DNA of 64,000 bases from the NCBI GenBank assembly GCA_004764695.1, contig SMSO01000037.1:542247-606246 (forward strand), in the 5' to 3' direction. The position numbers and the translations under genes were made by a program. Shown here in pieces: positions 1-12,117 of the stretch. The stretch's first letter is position 1, and each line of letters begins with the position of its first letter. The notes below the pieces were generated by a model. The model searched no databases. It was not told the origin of the DNA and saw nothing but the letters and a program-made list of their open reading frames with translations. Source of the DNA: Schizochytrium sp. TIO01. Taxonomy: Eukaryota; Sar; Bigyra; Thraustochytrida; Thraustochytriidae.

Positions 1-2789
<2,789 letters not shown>

Positions 2790-5393
2790 TTAACGATGAT
2801 GCTGCATGGTCTCGTAGGCATCCTGAGAAAGAATACGCACCTCAACAGCATTACTAAGACGCTCATTCAAATTGGGTTGCTCACGCAAATGCTTTGCTAC
2901 ACGTGCGTTAATATCTTTCAAGCACATAGCTACAGTGACAGCTGCACCCGGTTTGGCCCACGCACGATCAAGGATGTACTCATTTGCGTAGAGCCACATG
3001 TCTTGCGGGAAGCAGAGGTGCTCTTCTTTCACAACCATTGCAGAGACACCACGGCAAACAGACATTTGATGGGCAGTCACCGGGTTGCTAGTAACAACAA
3101 CAATTCGGGCTGTCGGGCGGTATTTTGCCACAAGACGCGCTAGGTCACCTGTCTCAGAGACAAGAACGATGAGCTCGGCATTTACATTTAAAGAAGTCTC
3201 CACGGCAGTGGAGGCTAGGGCCTCAATCAAAGATACCTTACCCTTTGACATCACCTCGGCACGAATAGTTGAAAAATAGCTATCATAATCAATAACCCGT
3301 TCAGCTTCTGAAATGATGCGGCCCATTGTGGCCACGGCCTCGCGAGGATACTTGCCTTTAGCAGTCTCTGCAGAGAGCATTACACAATCGGTACCATCTA
3401 GGACTGCATTCGCAACATCACTGCATTCTGCATTGGTAGGGCGAGGCCGAAAAGTCATTGAGTCGAGCATTTGTGTACTTGTGACGACAGGTTTTCCAGC
3501 GAGGTTTGCCCAACGAATCACACCTTTTTGAGCTAGGAAGAGCTTACTAAGAGGTAATTCCATGCCTAAATCTCCACGGCTTACATGAATACCGTCTGCC
3601 TCAGCGATGATTTCCGCAATATTGCGCAGAGCCTCCACACTCTCTATTTTTGCGTGTACACGAATATGTTTTCCAGCCTCTCCTAAACAAGCTCGCACTG
3701 CACGCACATTGTCAGCTGTGCGAATAAACGAGCCTGACACAATATCAACAGGGTAGTTTAAGGCAAAATTCTCAAGATCATATTTGTCCTTAGCTGTAAT
3801 GCCTGGAAGTCGAATCGAGACACCTGGTAGGTTCATATTCTTTCTTTCTTCAAGAATCGCATCATTTTCCACTCGCACCATAACAGACTTCTCCTTGACT
3901 TCTTCAACGCGGGTTTGGATAGATCCATCTGCAATAAGGATGATACCACCGATTATGACTGACGAACACAGATCAGGGTAACTGCAGGCAACAATTTCTG
4001 AGCTTCCTTCAACGGAGTAGTCAGTAGTAATTTCTAGCAGCTGGCCAGTGACGAGTTCGACGGGTTCATGATTCTTCAACATACCCGTGCGGATCTCAGG
4101 ACCTTTAGTATCCATAAGAATAGCGCAGTGGCACTGTAAACCGTGAAGTTCTTCACGAATACGCACGGCCTCTTTAAGATTTCGAATAGTCTCTGCATGA
4201 TACTCGTGGTCACCATGGGAAAAGTTCAAGCGGGCGACGTTCATACCAGCATCCAACAGTGCTAAAATCATATCAACACTACGCGACGCAGGTCCAATTG
4301 CACAGATAATTTTTGTACGGCGACGAGTTTTGCGCTTTGGTAGCACTGCAAGAGGTGGCATATGAGCAGCCGAGGGCAGGGGTGTCACAACACCACGCTC
4401 TGGATCTGCCTCTTCTAAATCGTGTGCTGACTTGATTGCGACCTTATCTAGCAAGCTGACAATGCTCTTGTGTTTGTGGTGGGCGTTTTGATCTTGCTTT
4501 TGCTGCTCCTCTTGTTGTTTTCTGCGAATTTGTGCCTTTGATTCGCTGGCGTCATTGTCAATATCTTCATCGTCATCATCATAAGTACGTCCATCCAGGA
4601 CCTCCATCACGCTCATGGCCGCCACTGACGCCCAGTCAAGGATTCCGCGCCTCAATCTCCGCATAGTCATCGCAGCCGGCGAGAGTTGTACCGCTGCACC
4701 GGGCCAGTTCGCCATCATATGAGTCATGCTCTCGTCGTTTCTGGATCCAATCCGCGGCCTATTCCCAACTCCCGAATGTGCAAATTCCTCTTCACCAGAA
4801 GCACCCCCTGCAGGGCTCGAGATTGGATCTGCCTCTGAAAGGCTCGCAATTCTTACAAGTGGCATGCGCTGCGCAAGCGCAGGATGTCTCTTAATGGGAC
4901 TTTCGACATCAGGTTTAGCCCTAACGCCTGCAGGCTTGAGCGAGAACCTCTTTGCAGACCCTGGCCTGGGTGTTGCGGCTTCTGAGGTGTCAGCTCCAGT
5001 CGCACTGCGGGACAACGGCGGGGTCGGCGCCAAAGATGAGTTCGATTGTGCTGACACAGAATTCTGTTCAATTCCAGGAATTTCATTGCAGATATTGTTC
5101 TTGCTGTTTTCCACATTGAGCCCAGTCATGCCAGCAATGACATCGTTCGTCTTAGTGCTGTCGTTGCTGCTTTTGTCATTATTTCCTTCTCTCGATCCGC
5201 CAAAGTCACTCTTGGTTTTAAGGTTGCAGTTGTCGTTGTTGTTGTAAGGCCCACTGCTGCTCATATCGCTGTCTTCACGGGCGGCTGAGGCCATCCCTGA
5301 TGAGGCCACTCCCGGCGCTTCGGAGGAGCCGGGAAGGCTGTGTTCGGCAGGCCCCGAGGCTCCTGTGTCTTTTGCTGCGTCTAGCCCACCCAT
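2790..5393 (-). CDS. Pyruvate kinase with long N-terminal extension
   Basis: This encodes pyruvate kinase (867 aa), which transfers phosphate from phosphoenolpyruvate to ADP in the last step of glycolysis. The catalytic region starts near residue 355. It shows RTKIICAIGPAS, MNVARLNFSHGDHEYHA, MDTKGPEIRTG, the active-site segment KIESVEALRNIAEI followed by VSRGDLGMELP, TQMLDSM, RPRPTNAECSDVANAVLDG and MLSAETAKGKYP, then a complete C-terminal domain. The Glu in KGPEIRTG is the residue that goes with K+-dependent enzymes. Family members are usually about 470-530 aa. The first ~355 residues here are extra: Ser/Asn-rich, acidic (a DDDDEDIDND run) and Gln/Lys-rich, with no recognisable targeting peptide. 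The start is an ATG at 5393. Internal Met residues near 242-258, just before a hydrophobic/basic stretch, could start a shorter form. A TGACGTCA palindrome lies 200 bp upstream. The gene has no introns. Confidence 0.95.
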   Translation of the reverse strand: MGGLDAAKDTGASGPAEHSLPGSSEAPGVASSGMASAAREDSDMSSSGPYNNNDNCNLKTKSDFGGSREGNNDKSSNDSTKTNDVIAGMTGLNVENSKNNICNEIPGIEQNSVSAQSNSSLAPTPPLSRSATGADTSEAATPRPGSAKRFSLKPAGVRAKPDVESPIKRHPALAQRMPLVRIASLSEADPISSPAGGASGEEEFAHSGVGNRPRIGSRNDESMTHMMANWPGAAVQLSPAAMTMRRLRRGILDWASVAAMSVMEVLDGRTYDDDDEDIDNDASESKAQIRRKQQEEQQKQDQNAHHKHKSIVSLLDKVAIKSAHDLEEADPERGVVTPLPSAAHMPPLAVLPKRKTRRRTKIICAIGPASRSVDMILALLDAGMNVARLNFSHGDHEYHAETIRNLKEAVRIREELHGLQCHCAILMDTKGPEIRTGMLKNHEPVELVTGQLLEITTDYSVEGSSEIVACSYPDLCSSVIIGGIILIADGSIQTRVEEVKEKSVMVRVENDAILEERKNMNLPGVSIRLPGITAKDKYDLENFALNYPVDIVSGSFIRTADNVRAVRACLGEAGKHIRVHAKIESVEALRNIAEIIAEADGIHVSRGDLGMELPLSKLFLAQKGVIRWANLAGKPVVTSTQMLDSMTFRPRPTNAECSDVANAVLDGTDCVMLSAETAKGKYPREAVATMGRIISEAERVIDYDSYFSTIRAEVMSKGKVSLIEALASTAVETSLNVNAELIVLVSETGDLARLVAKYRPTARIVVVTSNPVTAHQMSVCRGVSAMVVKEEHLCFPQDMWLYANEYILDRAWAKPGAAVTVAMCLKDINARVAKHLREQPNLNERLSNAVEVRILSQDAYETMQHHR

Positions 5394-5592
5394 CGCGGAG
5401 AGGATCCAAGCGGGGGGCTAGGGCGCCGCGTGCTTCGTGGCTAGCTTCGGGTCTGCCGCGTCTGAGACGGGCGCGGAAAGTATCTAGCAGACTTCGTTGG
5501 AATTTATCAACGTAATTTTGACGCCTGCTTCTGCGCCTGAAAGCACACTTTTCTTGATTTCCTTTAGTTAGTTCTTTCCCTCTTTCCTCCAC

Positions 5593-5600
5593 TGACGTCA
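5593..5600. promoter_or_regulatory. TGACGTCA, CRE-like palindrome
   Basis: A perfect 8-bp cAMP-response-element consensus sits 200 bp upstream of the pyruvate kinase ATG. The position suits a bZIP-type promoter element. The match is seen in the sequence; its function is inferred. Confidence 0.35.
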
Positions 5601-5784
5601 ACACCTTAAAAAAGATATAACCCCAACCTTAACATTTGAAAGCAAACATTCTTCTTTTCTATTTTTAAATACTTGCAAGAGTAACTTGAGTTTATTGGTA
5701 GACAGATTAGAGCAATGATATAAAAAATGATTTTGCTACTTATCAATCGCAGTTCTGCGCTCGGTGATTGTTGCTGCACTGTCC

Positions 5785-5800
5785 GAGCGTCCGGACGCTC
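5785..5800. promoter_or_regulatory. Perfect 16-bp palindrome GAGCGTCCGGACGCTC
   Basis: The two 8-bp arms are exact reverse complements with no spacer. It lies between two divergent genes, where a dimeric transcription factor site is plausible. Function is inferred. Confidence 0.35.
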
Positions 5801-5991
5801 ACTAAAATCTAAGACTGGCGGAAGCCAGGGCTTGGTGCGAAGACCTGTTTTCCTGTTTTTGCTTCTCCAGGGCTGGGTCTCAAAATGACAATCAAGGTAC
5901 CTTCGAATCTTGCCGACGCTTGTTTTGGTCTTGTTGTGAAAGCCAACGCAGGTTTTGACTTCACTCCTCTTTCTTTTCATTCTTTTCGTTT

Positions 5992-6037
5992 ATTCATTCA
6001 TTCATTCATTCATTCATTCATTCATTCATTCATTCAT
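5992..6037. repeat. (ATTC)n microsatellite
   Basis: About eleven tandem ATTC units. The same tetranucleotide, on either strand, recurs at 44782, 46617, 51191, 51471, 52056 and 52376. Confidence 0.95.
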
Positions 6038-6232
6038 GTAAAGGAATACTTTTACTTGCTTGAAACCTTAAACATTAGTAGATATGTCATAAACAATAGG
6101 TAGTTTAAAGTTCTTCTTCGATCATTTTAATCATCACCACAAGGATATTCGAGGGGCTTGGATTTCATAAGCCCGACAAATCGGCTAGCGACTGTCGAGA
6201 CTATCGTTGGTGTTATCGTTTACGAACGAGCA

Positions 6233-7026
6233 ATGCACGCCACGGAACTCGCAAGTTTGGTGCTCGTGGGTGCACTCTGGGGCTGCACCAACTCTTTTCT
6301 GAAGCAAGAGGAGGAGGATCATGTTGATATTCGGAATGAAGCACAACAGCAGAAACGAGGCGAACAGGGAGAGAAGGGTCTTCTAAGCCACCTCGTAAAA
6401 CTCCTATGCAATTGGAGGGTAAGTTGGGTTAATAAGTAAAGTGAATCGTGGTTTGGGATGAAGAAAAACTTACTCTTCAAGTGCGTTTGACTGATTCACA
6501 GTTTATTGTCCCATTTCTGCTCAACCAGAGCGGGTCTCTATTATACTACCTACTGTTGGGCTCCACACGTACGTTAGCCAATTAATGAATATCTAGGAAG
6601 AAGATCATCTCGTCGTAAAAACTAGAGCCCTGACCAAAACCGAAACTTCTCTTGCGGACATACCATACACAGAGCTTTCACTAGCTGTTCCAATTTGCAA
6701 TGCTACGACTTTTGTCTTCACTTTGTTAACTGCTCGTTTTGTCCGCGGAGAAGAGCAAACAGGAAACCCATGGTGTAAGTTGCAAGATTATCTAGCATTA
6801 CATCTCAAAACTAGCCAACTTATAGTAGTATTCGCTCATTCTGACATGTACTCTTCTTAATTTGCCCTTCTGTGCTTTACATTATCATTGGGCCGATGTA
6901 ATATCTCTCTCCACAGTGCTCGCATGTGGTGTCACGTGCATTGTCATTGGTGTTGGCCTCATGTCCCTTCCTGAGCAAGAGATTGTAGAAGCTATCTCAA
7001 AAAAATCGTCAGCCTTGTCCACGTAA
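6233..7026 (+). CDS. TMEM234-like small membrane protein (4 exons)
   Basis: Reconstructed by splicing: exons 6233-6418, 6502-6568, 6673-6774 and 6917-7026, totalling 465 nt (154 aa plus stop). All introns (83, 104 and 142 nt) are GT-AG; donors are GTAAGT, GTACGT and GTAAGT. The product is a multi-pass transmembrane protein of the drug/metabolite-transporter-like TMEM234 family, whose transport role is not established. Supporting segments are the N-terminal helix LVLVGALWGCTNSFLKQ, then FIVPFLLNQSGSLLYYLLLG, LSLAVPICNATTFVFTLL, and a last helix around ACGVTCIVIGVGLMSLPEQE. These follow the family order (WGxTNxxLK, LLNQxGS, LAVPICN). The second junction brings GST to LSLAVPICN with no gap in frame, which strongly supports the acceptor at 6672. 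The first ATG of the frame is at 6233. The length matches animal TMEM234 (about 130-165 aa). The gene symbol is withheld because orthology was not tested. Confidence 0.85.
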
Positions 7027-9257
7027 GATCTTTAGTCTATTTAGGAAAAATCCAACAGAACCTGCCAAAGCCAGAACCCATCACGACAGTGTCAATTGAT
7101 TTTCTATACTCTATTAAGCTGAAAATTGACAAACACGGCTCCTGCTAGGCCTGCTATCGCGAAGTTTTTATGTTACACATAGACTTGTCCAAGGCGATTT
7201 CTTATTGAGAGCAATATGTGTATTCTAGAGGCGCCGATCTTACTTTTGAAGTAAAGAATTAGGCCCGGTTGCCAGATATAAAATTTCGTAATATATTTCA
7301 TGATTATCCTTATTCAAAAGTTCACCTTCTCACCTCAAGATGTCTCAAAGGAATAAAAGTCTAGAGAAAGTCTCTCTTCTCTAAATAAATAATGAATGAA
7401 CCTATTTTTCCTTTTCAATTCTTACGTGCAGAAGTGCAATTTGGAAACTTAGGATTGCATGATATCAGGTATGACCAGGACATTGTGCAAATGGGGATCA
7501 TTGCACACCCCAGGTGCTGCTCATTAAGCTGTCAATATTTAGCTTCTAAATCTGAATAATAATTTTAAGGATTTCGAGCGGCCCTTTCTTATCCAGCCTC
7601 GCCTCTTCCACACCACCACTACCTAGGCACTGGCATAACACCGACTAACAGTTATTGTGACAGGTATTAAAAGGAGCAACGGAACGGCCCAAAATAACAC
7701 GTCGTGGTGTCAAGCCCGACAATTCTTCGTATGGGCTAGTTTGTTTCTCAAACAGGGCAAATCCCAATCCAACGTTTAAACTAGATAGAACTAAAACACA
7801 GAAGATGTTCACACTCCTCTTATCTAAAAAGAGAGCATCACATATACTCATAGGCTGTGTTATTTAGCATTGGAAAAGGATCAATTGACAGCGGGCCCAA
7901 CAGCGCAACTTTGGTTTTGTTTTGTCTGGAGTCTGTTTCTGTTTGTAGAGGAAAGGATTGATCCTCAAACTTGGATCTAGTGCTACTAAGCTTCCATAGT
8001 AGTACATTGATGTAGCATAGTAGTTCTTTTTGCGTCAATTTCTCAGCTCGCAAAAATGAGCTCAAGAACGACACGACGTGCAGAATACCTTGGTAATCGA
8101 ATTAGCCAATCCTGCTCGTGCGTCCACTTCCCTATCGCAGTGGATCAGAAGAAATTGTAAAGTGCTAGTTAACATATTTTATTTTTGATGTCAACGCATA
8201 AATCGAATTACCAGTTCAAGCTAGCTGGCTGGAGTTAGTCGGTATGAGGGCGCCCGTTTGCGTCGCGGGGATTGGACGAGCCCAATATCTTTGGGATTTG
8301 CGAAATTCATCCACTCAGTATCATTTCCATGTTTGGTTTTGTTCTTGGTTTTGGTTTTATTTTTTTTTATCATGATGATGATCTCCCTGAAAAAAACAAA
8401 AAACCCAATGCAGTGGTCAAGGAAAAGTATACAGACCACTTCGTAGGTAGGTACTAACGCTTCCTCCATACAACTACCCAAATGTTGAATCCTGCGCTCC
8501 CGATTCGTAGCTAAAGAAGCGGCAGAGTACGCACATGCCGCTACAGTATTCGTTCTAACAAACGCTTCTCCGTTGTTTAGTTAAATAAATAAACCTTCAA
8601 TCATGCATGATGATCATGCTCGAATCTGTTCCTTTTCCTTTCACTCCCATTAAAGGTGAGGGAGGAAGGATTTGGGGACTTTAGAAGTACAAGCTTGAAG
8701 CAAGCTCCCTAGTACGGCTCCGCAGCTTCCGCAGACAATTTACTCTCGGTGCCAGCTGTTGCCTCTCTCCCACGTCTTCCTGGCACCACACTGCGCTGCA
8801 TCCTAGTCGATGAACTCCTCCTGTTTGTCAGCAGGTAATCTACCTCGAAGAAGAAGAAGTCTGCTCCCTTCTGCAGCTTTCTCCAAGACTGCCCCAAAGC
8901 TCCAATCGCCCAAAATCATGTCCATGAGCCTCAGCCCCTTCGAGCACAGCACCAGCTGTCGGCCTGGCCAACCCGAGACACCGCCACGCTATGGTCATCC
9001 TGCGATATCTCCATCCAGACTTTGAACCAATCCTCAACTTCAGGCCATGATTCTGTGCAACATACCTACCTACTATCAGATAACACGAGATGTGTGCACG
9101 CCCATATTAACTTCTCAGGGACGGGGGGCGAGAGTCCCATGCTTGAATTATCGGTGCTTGCGCTCTCGGAAGAGGCGGGCTCGGCTGGAGCCCGCAGAGC
9201 GGCGACGACGGAGGCAGTGCTGCGGGCCGGCCATGATTCATCCATCCATTCGTTCAG

Positions 9258-9282
9258 TAAGCAAGCAAGCAAGCAAGCAAGC
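9258..9282. repeat. (GCAA)n microsatellite
   Basis: Six tandem GCAA units directly after an ATCC/ATTC-like run, within a GC-rich island. Confidence 0.9.
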
Positions 9283-11669
9283 ACGTCAGGCTGGAAGAGC
9301 GTGGGCGGGGCGCCGGCCGAGGTTGGAGAAAGGCTAAGAGCGAGCTGGCAGGCTGCGGTCCTTCGTTTTTGGTTTGTTTGGTGTTCTTTTGTGGAAAAGT
9401 TCAAATATTAGAATTAAAAAAAAAAATGTTTTCAAAAACAAAATAATAGCAAATGAAAAGGGTTAACAATAACATGAAAGTAGTTGCTTGAAAGGGCGGG
9501 AGTTTGAACGCTGCTGGTGGGCGACGACGGGGCGAAAGTCATCTTGGTTTGAATCTACTGTATTGGTTTACTATGGTGCTAAACCTGCAGTCGTAGTCAA
9601 ACCCCGGCATGCGTCTGTTCTTTACCCGTTGGAACCCAGCCAGTACTAGTCAGCTAGCTCCAAGTAGGGCTGGAGTTCTATCTTTTCCACGGCTACTGCT
9701 GCGTAGGTAGCTGCTAGCGGAATAGTGCGGAATTTGAAACTCGCCCATTCCATTCCGCAAATTCGAATTCGCCGCCTCGTCACTCCGCCTCCGTGCGCCG
9801 GACTGGACAAGGCGGGCGGGAAGCCTGAGACGTTGCGAGCCTCTGGCGGAGCTCTGGCTGCCACGAGACTGCAACGCAGGTGTGCGTGGCCCAAGCCGCA
9901 GCCGGGGGGGCTCAAACTAGCTCCCGTTTTCGAAAAAGTTCTAAAACTGGAGCAGAACCTTTGATTAAAAATTGAGAATTCTAAAGTGAACGTAGGTACG
10001 AACAAAACTAACACGTCGTGGTGCAGCCCTTCTTGAGGAATATCGACTAGCCTAGCCACGTTCTCATTGATCTTGGGTGCTTCAAGTTCTAGGCAGGGTT
10101 CGGTTCTCCAGGGATGATTTCTTTCTTTCAGGAGGGGGCGAAACGACACGAGAAGAAACTGAAAAACTGGAACAAGCTGAGGGAATGTTTCGCCCATCCA
10201 AGGCGGCAGGGCGAGGAGGCGGAGCTGTGCGAAGTGAGCAGGTTTACTCTCTGAAGGTGGAGAACATGAGCGACATCCTCGACAATAGCTGCGGTTTCAC
10301 CTCGATGTTGATTTTATTCAGGTGGAAATCGTCGTTCCTCAATTTTTCTTATTCTTTCGTACTTTTCTTCTTCTTTTTTTTTTTGTACATTAAAAGCCCT
10401 CACTATCTTCCTTTTTGCGCAGTTTGCCTGCCACTGAGCGTGGCACTGAGCGTACACCCAGTCACCACTTTGTGCAATCTTGTGTAATCTCAGAAATCCT
10501 ACCAACACAACTATCATGCGTTCTTGATTGGATGGCATCCGCCAGTTCTCCAAGTTTGTTCCACCAACATTGTCATACCTACAGGTATTCTACCTTTTTT
10601 TCGTTCTCTTTCGAAAAGAACAGCGTATATATAGCAGTACTGTAATTATCACTAGTAGTACCCTTTTTAGAACCAAGGTGGTACTAGGTAGAGTATCAAA
10701 TCGGCCTAATTCTAAAGAAGCCTGAAGGACTCTTAGACAAGTTGTTCCAAAATCGTCAACTGTTCTTTCGCAGAGACCCTTTTTAATTTATTATTCATAT
10801 CAACAACCAATTCCCGATCTCGAGCACCGCCGATCCTTACCACGCTCAGACCGGCACGGGTTTAGCGAGCTCGGTTGTCAACGGGGGTTAGGCAAAGGAG
10901 GTTAAGGCCTGCCCTGTACTCAGCAAGCTGTAGACCTCTGCGGACGGCCGTAGCTCGAGACGTGGTCCGCCTAGCAGACAGGAAGGAGCCAGAAATCGCA
11001 GAGGCAGCGATCATTCCCTAACTTATTTGCTTATTGCTCACTTAGAAGGAGCGGCAGCAATACTGGGAACGAAGCCACAAAGTCAAGCTTTTGAGACAGT
11101 GTGGCTCGTAAGGAACCATACCCTGACTTGCATCATATATCTGTCCATCCGTTCGTTCATCTGGAGTTGGTCTAGATCAAGTTCTCTGCAACATTCATTT
11201 ATCCAAAGCAGAATTATTAGCGGCACCGGTAATCACTAAGGACGCCTGTAGGACTTGCATTGGTGTTCTGTTCTTATTTATCAAACAGAACTACTCACAG
11301 AAAAGCAGGGCTGCGCCATTGACGGCACTGAGTGGGACGATCGAAGGCGGGTCTTTCAGATTTCTTGATTTCTTGAAGAGCAGCATTTGTCAAGCTCATA
11401 CGCTCTCTTTCCCTGCAGCTGGCCCGCCAATCATTTGATTTGCAGGCCGACCAGTTGCTGGAGTGATTGTTAATTGCGCATTTGGGCCATTTGTAGGAGA
11501 AAGAAAGAAAGATCTGTATAAAGTGCGAACAAAAGAAAAAAAGAAAAGAACAGCCTTAAGAAGAAGAAGAAGAACAGCAACAAAAACAGCAATAAGCATC
11601 AAACACCTTCGCTAGTTCTTCTTCTCGTCCTCCTTCCTCTGCTGTTCATCTCCCTCCACGAGAAGGTGA

Positions 11670-11697
11670 TAGGTAGGTAGGTAGGTAGGTAGGTAGG
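11670..11697. repeat. (GTAG)n microsatellite
   Basis: Seven tandem GTAG units in the presumed 5' region of the kinase gene. The same TAGGTAGGTA core occurs as isolated short copies in many other intergenic stretches of the window. Confidence 0.9.
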
Positions 11698-12117
11698 CGG
11701 CTATTCAGGTATCTAGGTATCTATCTGTCTCGCTATATTTTTCTTCAAGTCTTTCAATCATCGCCTGTCTTTCATTCCGCTACACTCGCTTAGTGCCCAC
11801 TATCATTAACACTAATACCGCCTCACGCATATTAGCCTACATACGGATGTATATTGGCCTACCTTTCTGCCTATCTACGTATCTATCTGTTTATCAATCG
11901 CACCAATATTACTGTTGTGTTCCTACACTTTCTTAACAGAATATCACAGTGCTGTTGAGGAGTTGAGGGCCCCATTACGGAAACCTAGTTGCGAGGCGCA
12001 CCGCGAGCTGGAGCAGTGGTGACTGCGCAGTGAACGCGGAAAGCGCAGCATCAAAGCCTAGGGTCTTTGGGAGAGGTTGTCAGACCTAAGGAAGAGATTT
12101 TGGTTTTGACCAGCAAG

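Larger units (their letters stand above)
5394..6232. other. Divergent promoter region, PK / TMEM234-like
   Basis: This 839-bp stretch lies between the divergent starts of pyruvate kinase (minus) and the TMEM234-like gene (plus). It holds the CRE-like site at 5593-5600, a perfect 16-bp palindrome at 5785-5800 and an (ATTC)n array at 5992-6037. No gene was seen. Confidence 0.6.
7027..12117. other. 5-kb intergenic region, no convincing gene
   Basis: No open frame resembles a known protein. The region mixes AT-rich DNA with GC-rich islands (about 8700-9010, 9120-9340, 9730-9900 and 10815-10990), a (GCAA)n array, a (GTAG)n array and poly-purine/pyrimidine tracts. Overlapping open frames on both strands in the GC-rich islands look like composition artefacts. 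Minus-strand fragments at 8074-7838 and 7851-7645 are adjacent but start with GTG/unsupported codons and match nothing I know. The last few hundred bases are probably the promoter and 5' UTR of the kinase gene that follows. Confidence 0.5.

Noticed and set aside
9646-10197. 183-codon minus-strand open frame
   Set aside because: Lies in a GC-rich island where both strands are open in several frames; no domain or family resemblance.
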